This document shows positions 58,613 to 64,000 of a stretch of DNA of 64,000 bases, one piece after another. A model generated the notes under the pieces. That model searched no databases. It saw only the letters and a list, made by a program, of their open reading frames with translations, and was not told the origin of the DNA. Position numbers and translations under genes: made by a program. Source of the stretch: Catonia carolina. Its lineage: Eukaryota; Arthropoda; Insecta; Hemiptera; Achilidae. Numbering within the stretch: the first letter of the stretch is position 1; every line of letters starts with the position of its first letter. Where the stretch lies: contig JAQMRL010000012.1 in assembly GCA_035578175.1 (NCBI GenBank), positions 17,525,715 to 17,589,714 of the forward strand, written 5' to 3'.

Positions 58613-58861
58613 AATATAAGTATATTATTACATAGGGGCGATGCTAGAGCACTCTGGTGAGAAACCCTCCAAGGTACGGTGTATAAAATGGTTCAAAACA
58701 CCGCAATTTTGCATCTGGTACCAAAATTTTATTTAGTTTTTATGTCTCTCTGGTAACAATAAAATTTTCAAAAATAGTAATAGTTGCCTGTGATAATGTA
58801 TTTTAGTTTCAAAAAATGACGTCCAGAAAGTATGATTTTTTTGTGACCATCAGCTGTTATG

Positions 58862-59410
58862 TAAAGCATTACAGTACAGCGTTGTTTCTTGTTTTCTCGC
58901 GTCAACACCGATAACGTTTTAGCATCCTTTTCATTTATTGTTGTGGCATCTCAAAGAAAACAGGTGTCTGGTCTGTATTCTCAAGTTGACTCATATAATA
59001 TTCTTTTTTCTCTCTTTGAAATAACATATTGAAATTCAGTTAGTCGTTCTTCATAGTCCTTGGGTAAACTCTGACATATTGTTGTACGGCGACGAGTACT
59101 TAAGGAATGTCAATTAAAAAATCGTGTCACTCAGTTACGACTTGCTTTAAAAATGACTTACTTTTGGTTCTTTTATTTTTAGGGCTTCTATGCAAACCAT
59201 ATTACTCGACGCAGCACGTCCTTTCTCCCGTAAATTAGTGATGTAAGTTTTCAGTTCCATTTGTAGTTCGGGAAAATTTTCTGCTTTCTTTCGGAAAGGT
59301 TGACGACTTTGAAAAGCTCAAAATAGTTTTTCTTTTTGTTTACGCCATAAACGATTGTTAGCCCCATTTATTCCATTTTTCTTGAAGCTTGTCGGTTTCA
59401 CAATTCTTCC
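58862..59410 (-). pseudogene. Pogo/Tigger-like transposase fossil
   Basis: Minus-strand pieces in order: NRLWRKQKEKL (end of HTH), AENFPELQMELKTYITNLRE and KGRAASSNMVCIEALKI (CENP-B-type second HTH). Then FKASRNWVTRFF, RRRTTICQSLPKDYEERLTE, and NTDQTPVFFEMP, which contains the first catalytic Asp of the DDE domain. The next part, TVMLCITADGHK, runs into the large inverted-repeat arm. Stops and frameshifts are frequent. No terminal repeats assigned. Positions 59411-59837 have no feature. Confidence 0.65.
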
Positions 59411-59850
59411 GTTAGTTGAATAATTTTTATTTTTCTCCTACCATGTATCTTTGTTTCATAAAATCGATGTTTTAAAAGGTTAGGAGCAAAGTGCACTAAA
59501 TATAGTAGGTAGTATAGTATACGACAGACATTGCTAATGAAATGTTACTCGTTCAATTCCAAGGTTTAAACTGATGTGTTGTGGAGGGAGGAAGGAAGGA
59601 AGGAAAACAGAAACACACTGAACAACGTCCGTTGAATGCTGCGTACTAAAATACATGTCTGAATGTGTCTTAGATTACGAACAGTAGACAGTAGATCGGA
59701 TGCATCGTGTTTGTTAACAAATTCAGAACTACCTTACTTATTATGATTTAATTCCTAAAATAATGACAACAGTATTTTTAGGTATTTGTACTACCAATGT
59801 GTAAATGAGTGCTAAAGAGTTTTTAAAGTTTTTAGTCACTCAAACAACAA

Positions 59851-60176
59851 ACCCACCGCGTTGGTCTAGAGGTAAAGCCGTAGCCAAAATCAGCTGTTTA
59901 ACAGCTGATTTTCGGAGACAAAGGTTCCTGGTTCAAATCCTAGTAAAGGTAGTTACTTTTATACGGATTTGAATACTAGACAGTGGTTACCGGTGTACTT
60001 TGATGGTTGGGGTTTAAATAACCATACTCTCTCAGGAATGGTCGACCTGAGTCTGTTCAAGACTATACCTCATTAACACGTCATACATATCATCCTCATC
60101 TCATTGGGTCATGGGATTGCTTATTGTTCTAAATTGAACAGATTGCAACGTACACACATTAGGGATTTAAAAAAAA
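59851..60176 (+). repeat. tRNA-derived SINE, copy 2, with perfect target duplication
   Basis: Flanked by the identical 13-mer ACTCAAACAACAA (59838-59850 and 60177-60189). The head has A-box TTGGTCTAGAGG and B-box GGTTCAAATCC, as in tRNA genes; this is an RNA polymerase III promoter. The tRNA-unrelated body matches the other two copies. It ends in an A-tail. Positions 60190-60700 contain nothing recognised. Confidence 0.9.
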
Positions 60177-60718
60177 ACTCAAACAACAATCCCCGGCTTA
60201 TTTGAGTACAGATGAAGATGAACAGAACAATCACACTGTCAAAGTGATTAGAATAACTGATTTTGTTCAATTAAGACTTTCTGATATTTCCAAAAATTAC
60301 TGTATCTTGTGAGAAAGCAAATAAAAATTTGGTCCTTTTGAAGATTTTTATGATTGACTTGGTGAGATTTCACTTGAAACCCCAAATAGTTCTTTAAGGA
60401 ATTAAAATAGTCATACCAAAATTATTTCACATTTTTTATTTAAATTAATCCTAATTGTCGATATAAAAAGTTTGCAACTGAAAGTGATTTGGTCTTGCTT
60501 TAATAATGTACCGGGAATATGTACCGCACCATACTACGTCATTAAACTAGTTGAGGCTTCTAGTAAAATCCCACGAAGGCTACAATCAATGTTTTCTCGT
60601 ATTCACTTTTATCAGTTGTATGTACAAATCAGGTAACTGTTGTTATTTTTTGTAAATTATTTCTCTAATAAAATGGAAACAGCTGTTTTAAAATATTAAA
60701 AATGTTAATGTATATTTA

Positions 60719-61044
60719 CCCACTGGGTTGGTCTAGAGTTAAAGTCGTCGCCGCGAGTCAACTGTTTAACAGCTGATTTTCGGAGACGAAGGTTCCTGGT
60801 TCAAATCCTAGTAAAGGTAGTTACTTTTGTACGGATATGAGTATTAGACAGTGGTTACCGGTGTACGTTGATGGTTGCGGTTCAATTAACCATACTCTCT
60901 CAGAAAAGGTCGGCCTGGATCTATACAAGACTACACCTCATTTACTCATCATGCACATCATCCTCATCTTATTGGGCCATGGGGTTGCTTATTGATCTGA
61001 ATTGAACAGATTGCAGCGTACACACATTAGATAATAAAAAAAAT
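60719..61044 (+). repeat. tRNA-derived SINE, copy 3
   Basis: Flanked by TATATTTA (60711-60718 and 61045-61052). A box TTGGTCTAGAG and B box GGTTCAAATCC are intact. The body is nearly identical to copy 2 (GTGGTTACCGGTGTACGTTG, GATTGCAGCGTACACACATT). AT-rich featureless sequence follows to 61560. Confidence 0.88.
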
Positions 61045-61568
61045 TATATTTAAATTTATTCAAAATTCTAACAATTTAGTTATTTTACAAATAATAAAAT
61101 CACAAAAAAACTATTATTCAATATTTTGTTATTTTTAAAATTAAATAATAAAGAATTTAAATATTTAATTAAAATGTAAGTAATGGTTACTGTCGATGGA
61201 TAAACAAGGTCTTGAGCAACAATTAAAAAAAAATGAAAGAATTTGTTTTTGAACTGAAAATCTATTATGCATCAAACCTGTATTGTGCACACATTGATAA
61301 CACACGCGTGTTACATTTTGATAAAATGAATCTAATTTATCAACAAAAATAAAAGATAAAAACAAAGCGAATCACTATTTTGTAATATTACAATTTGGGT
61401 TATACATTACATTTGGTAATATTAGAAATTGGTATCAACATACCATGACATAACATAACATGCTTTTAGGCTATTTTAAACACCCTATTCTGCTAATGAA
61501 AAAAGACCTGTCTTCTGCCACAACAGCTGATAACAGAATGGCATAACATTAAAGTTTGTATTACAAAT

Positions 61569-61817
61569 GTGGTACTGGAAGCCTTAGGGAAAAGGAAAAG
61601 GAAGAGAGGTACGAGACGTTTAAGGATTTGGAATCGTGAGATCGAGGAGGCGATTAAAGCAAAGCAGAAGGCTTATCTGGATTTTCTGTGGAGAAAGACA
61701 CCAGATTCTTGGGGTCAGTATAAAAGGAAGCAAAATGCTGCAAGGCTTGTACATAATAAATCTGTAGCCTTTGCTCTTAACCAATCACAAGTTAGAAACA
61801 ACCTGCTCTTTGATTTT
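61569..61817 (+). pseudogene. Non-LTR retrotransposon fragment, linker before reverse transcriptase
   Basis: The open frame encodes RLRIWNREIEEAIKAKQKAY, LDFLWRKTPDSWGQYKRKQN and AARLVHNK. This resembles the segment between endonuclease and reverse transcriptase in many insect non-LTR elements (WWNxEIxxAIxxKxxAY...YKxxRNxxxxLV). Only this piece is present, and it ends where the next, opposite-strand element begins. Confidence 0.55.
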
Positions 61818-64000
61818 TTGTCATCAGTCTCTCAACTGGTTTGATGCAGTTTTACAAGCTGTTCTTTCTTGTGCATGATCGTTTCATATCTACATACCTG
61901 TAATACCCTACATCTTTTGTAATTTTCTTTAAATATTCTAATCTTTGCTTCCCCTACAATTCACTCCCTCAATATTATCCTCCATTATTGTTAGGTCTTG
62001 GGTTCGAATTCCATTCAGGCACGGCATATTTTCATACGTTACAAAAAGAATCATTTCATCCTTCACCGTTTGCATTAGCAGTAATTGCAGAACAGTCGGA
62101 CGTTAAACAAAAAAAAAAAAATTGTCAGCGCAGTACTTGGATGTCTTAAGATATTCCGCACTAGCCTATCCCTTCTTCTTGTAAGATGTTTCCATATACT
62201 TCTTTTTTTATCTATTCATCTAAGAACCTCTAAATTACATATTTTGTCCACCCACCTAATCTTTTACATTTTCCTATAACACCACATTTCAAAAGTTTCT
62301 ATTCTCTTTCTTTCTACAACCCTCGCCACCCATTCTTCTAACACCAGTCTTTGTTGCATTATCCCTAGCTTAATATACAGTGCGAGTTACTTTTAGTTAC
62401 ATAGATCATGAAAACCTGTTAAATTTTTAGAAGGAAAGAAAGGAATTATTTTTACGTAAGCGCGGTTCATCCAATGCCGGCGTCAGTTAGGCAACCGGCA
62501 GTACAAATATCACGTGAAAAACGCATGTATTTGTTGATGCATATCTCTAGACTCGGTGAATACAGTATAGTCAGTAAGCTGTTTTTCATTACAAAGGCTT
62601 TTCTAACTTGAGCAATCCTACTTTTGATATCACTTGTACTTCTACCATCCTTTGTTATTTCTCTCTCTAGATAGCAGAATTCTCCCACTTTCTGTATGTT
62701 TTTGTTGCCTACTTTTAAATTTCCTATCTCTTCTAAACTATTCTTGCTGCTGCACATACTTTCGTTTTGTTGTTACAAATTTTCATGAAGTAATCCTTTC
62801 TCATGATTTCATCCATTCCATTTGAGATATTTTTTAGTTCTTTCTTTGTCTCGGCTAATACTACGATATCATCGGCGAATCTCAGCATTATTACTGTTTC
62901 TCATTGAGTATTTATTCTTGCGTCAAATTTTTTCTTTCACTTCATTTATATTCTTCTATATACAGATTAAAATGTAGTGGTGACAACGAACATCCTTGTC
63001 GTACACCTTTTTTTGCAGCAACTTCTTTTTCGTACCCTTAAATTCTTAAAATAGCCGTTTCATTCTTATACAGACTGTAGATAACTTTCCTTTCTTTGTA
63101 TTTAATTCCTAGTCTTTTCAAGATTTTAAACATTTTGCTGCAGTCCAGGTTGTCAAATGCTTTCTCTAAATCTACAAATTCTATATATGTTTTTCTTTTT
63201 CTTTATCCTTTTCTCAATAATCAATCTCAGACCCAATATTGCATCTTGAGTTCCCATTCTCCTTCTAAATCCAAATTGGTCATTGTCTACACTACTTCTA
63301 CTCGGTGTTATATTCTCCTGTGTAAAATAATTATATATACTCTATAACAAGAATTATTCTTGTTCGTATCTTGGATGCAGGGGATGTTAGGCTTATAGTT
63401 CTATAATGTTCACACTCCTCTGCTCCTGACTTTTTTGGCGTGGGAATCATAATATTTTTTTTAAAGTCAGATGGTACTTCTCCATTCTTATTCATTCTGC
63501 ACACAAGTTTGTATAATTTGTTTTGTGCAACTTCTCCACAATGTAATAATAATTCCGATAGTACGTTATCTATTCCTTCTGCCTTATCCATACTCATATC
63601 CTTAGTGCCTGGTCGGATTCCTCTCTTAGTGTAGGGTCACCTCTTTGATCCTCTTCAATATTAGTTTCTTGTTTTATCGCATCATGATCTAATTCTCTTT
63701 CCCTGTAGAGTTAGTCTACGTATTTCTTCCACCTTTCTGCTTTCTCTTAGCTATTCAAAATTGTTTGCCATCTGCACTTCATAAATTGACAGCTTTCTTC
63801 TTTCGTTCTCCGAAGTTTTCCCTTTTTTCCTGTAAGCTGCGTCTACTTTATCAACTACCATATTATTTTCAGTCTCCGTACATTTCGCTCTGATCCAATA
63901 TTCCTTTGCTTTCTTACACCTTTTGTTTAAAGTATTTTTCAAGTAGCAATAAGTTATTACATTTAACCTCTTTCGTCCTTCGCGGTTTTAAATTTTCTTT
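61818..64000 (-). pseudogene. Non-LTR retrotransposon, decayed, running off the window
   Basis: The 3' end on the minus strand is the arthropod-wide block whose plus-strand text is TTGTCATCAGTCTCTCAACT then GGTTTGATGCAG. Going upstream: FCYLEREITKDGRSTSDIKS (62,680 region), the reverse-transcriptase catalytic motif LRFADDIVVLAETKKELKNI (about 62866-62884), then KAEGIDNVLSELLLHCGE and VPSDFKKNIMIPTPKKSGAE (63331-63590). Finally NKRCKKAKEYWIRAKCTETE lies near 63751-63942. Many frameshifts separate the pieces. The 5' part lies beyond the window. Confidence 0.75.
61993..62117 (+). repeat. Short SINE-like insert in the non-LTR element
   Basis: It interrupts the non-LTR 3' region. It has a B-box-like GGGTTCGAATTCC near its start and a 13-A tail at 62107-62120, with a likely short duplication ATTGT on each side. 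It is 5'-truncated (no A box). Related to tRNA-derived SINEs, but not the family at 57297-61044. Confidence 0.5.

Larger units (their letters stand above)
55735..58860. repeat. Large interrupted inverted repeat
   Basis: The left arm (55735-55967, resuming 56742-56795) and right arm (58565-58860) are inverted copies. Shared text includes ACACCGTACCTTGGAGGGTT, TCACCAGAGTGCTCTAGCA, CCCCTATGTAATAATATAC and CAATTTCTCATCTGCTATCA. Arms are about 80-90 percent alike. The left arm was split by a solo LTR. The right arm's outer part runs into a pogo-like transposase relic (ITADGHKKI), so the arms may be opposite copies of one element. Confidence 0.65.

Overview
The window is AT-rich eukaryotic nuclear DNA, most likely from an arthropod and probably an insect. 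The signs are small exons with GT/AG splice sites in large introns, a CoA synthase exon, a C2H2 zinc-finger gene, two mariner elements, tRNA-derived SINEs, and many copies of one roughly 950-bp interspersed repeat. No bacterial-type operon, rRNA or CRISPR was seen. The species cannot be named from the sequence alone.

Two host genes are supported. On the minus strand, 7026-7645 is the first coding exon of bifunctional coenzyme A synthase; the rest of that gene is not visible and should lie at lower coordinates, possibly outside the window. On the plus strand is a C2H2 zinc-finger gene spread over about 30 kb. A 21-codon acidic first exon (12665-12727) and a final exon with six zinc fingers (42436-43188) flank a tandem array of nine related small exons between 16639 and 35202. 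Every cassette is a whole number of codons and starts and ends in phase 0, so any subset can be spliced without breaking frame. Each encodes an acidic stretch of 37-44 residues that begins with a VKIE/VKSE-like motif. One cassette (27114-27227) has lost its GT donor. The cassettes sit in duplicated units of about 2.5 kb that also carry decayed non-LTR retrotransposon and interspersed-repeat sequence. This exon array is the most interesting object in the window.

The rest is mostly transposable elements, many nested. They include PIF/Harbinger-type elements with TTA duplications (746-1035, 6112-6871), pogo/Tigger-like elements with TA duplications (2650-4641, 13169-13837, 52195-54099) and pogo-like coding fossils (41661-41918, 58862-59410). 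There is a piggyBac-like MITE in TTAA (14802-15392), a hAT element with a perfect 8-bp duplication (43696-44457), two decayed mariners (45771-47025, 48507-49837) and a solo LTR (55972-56741). Three related SINEs (57297-61044), a Mutator-domain transposase fossil (40458-41660) and several non-LTR fragments are also present. A repeat of about 950 bp, interpreted here as a Helentron-derived (HINE-like) element, is the dominant family; one copy has landed in the polypyrimidine tract of a cassette exon.

Layout: 1-7000 nested transposons downstream of the CoA synthase exon; 7.0-7.65 kb CoA synthase exon; 7.7-12.6 kb repeats and featureless AT-rich DNA; 12.7-43.3 kb zinc-finger gene with its cassette array and an intronic satellite; 43.4-55 kb minisatellite, hAT, mariners, foldback and HINE/pogo nest; 55.7-64 kb large inverted repeat, LTR, SINEs and non-LTR remains.
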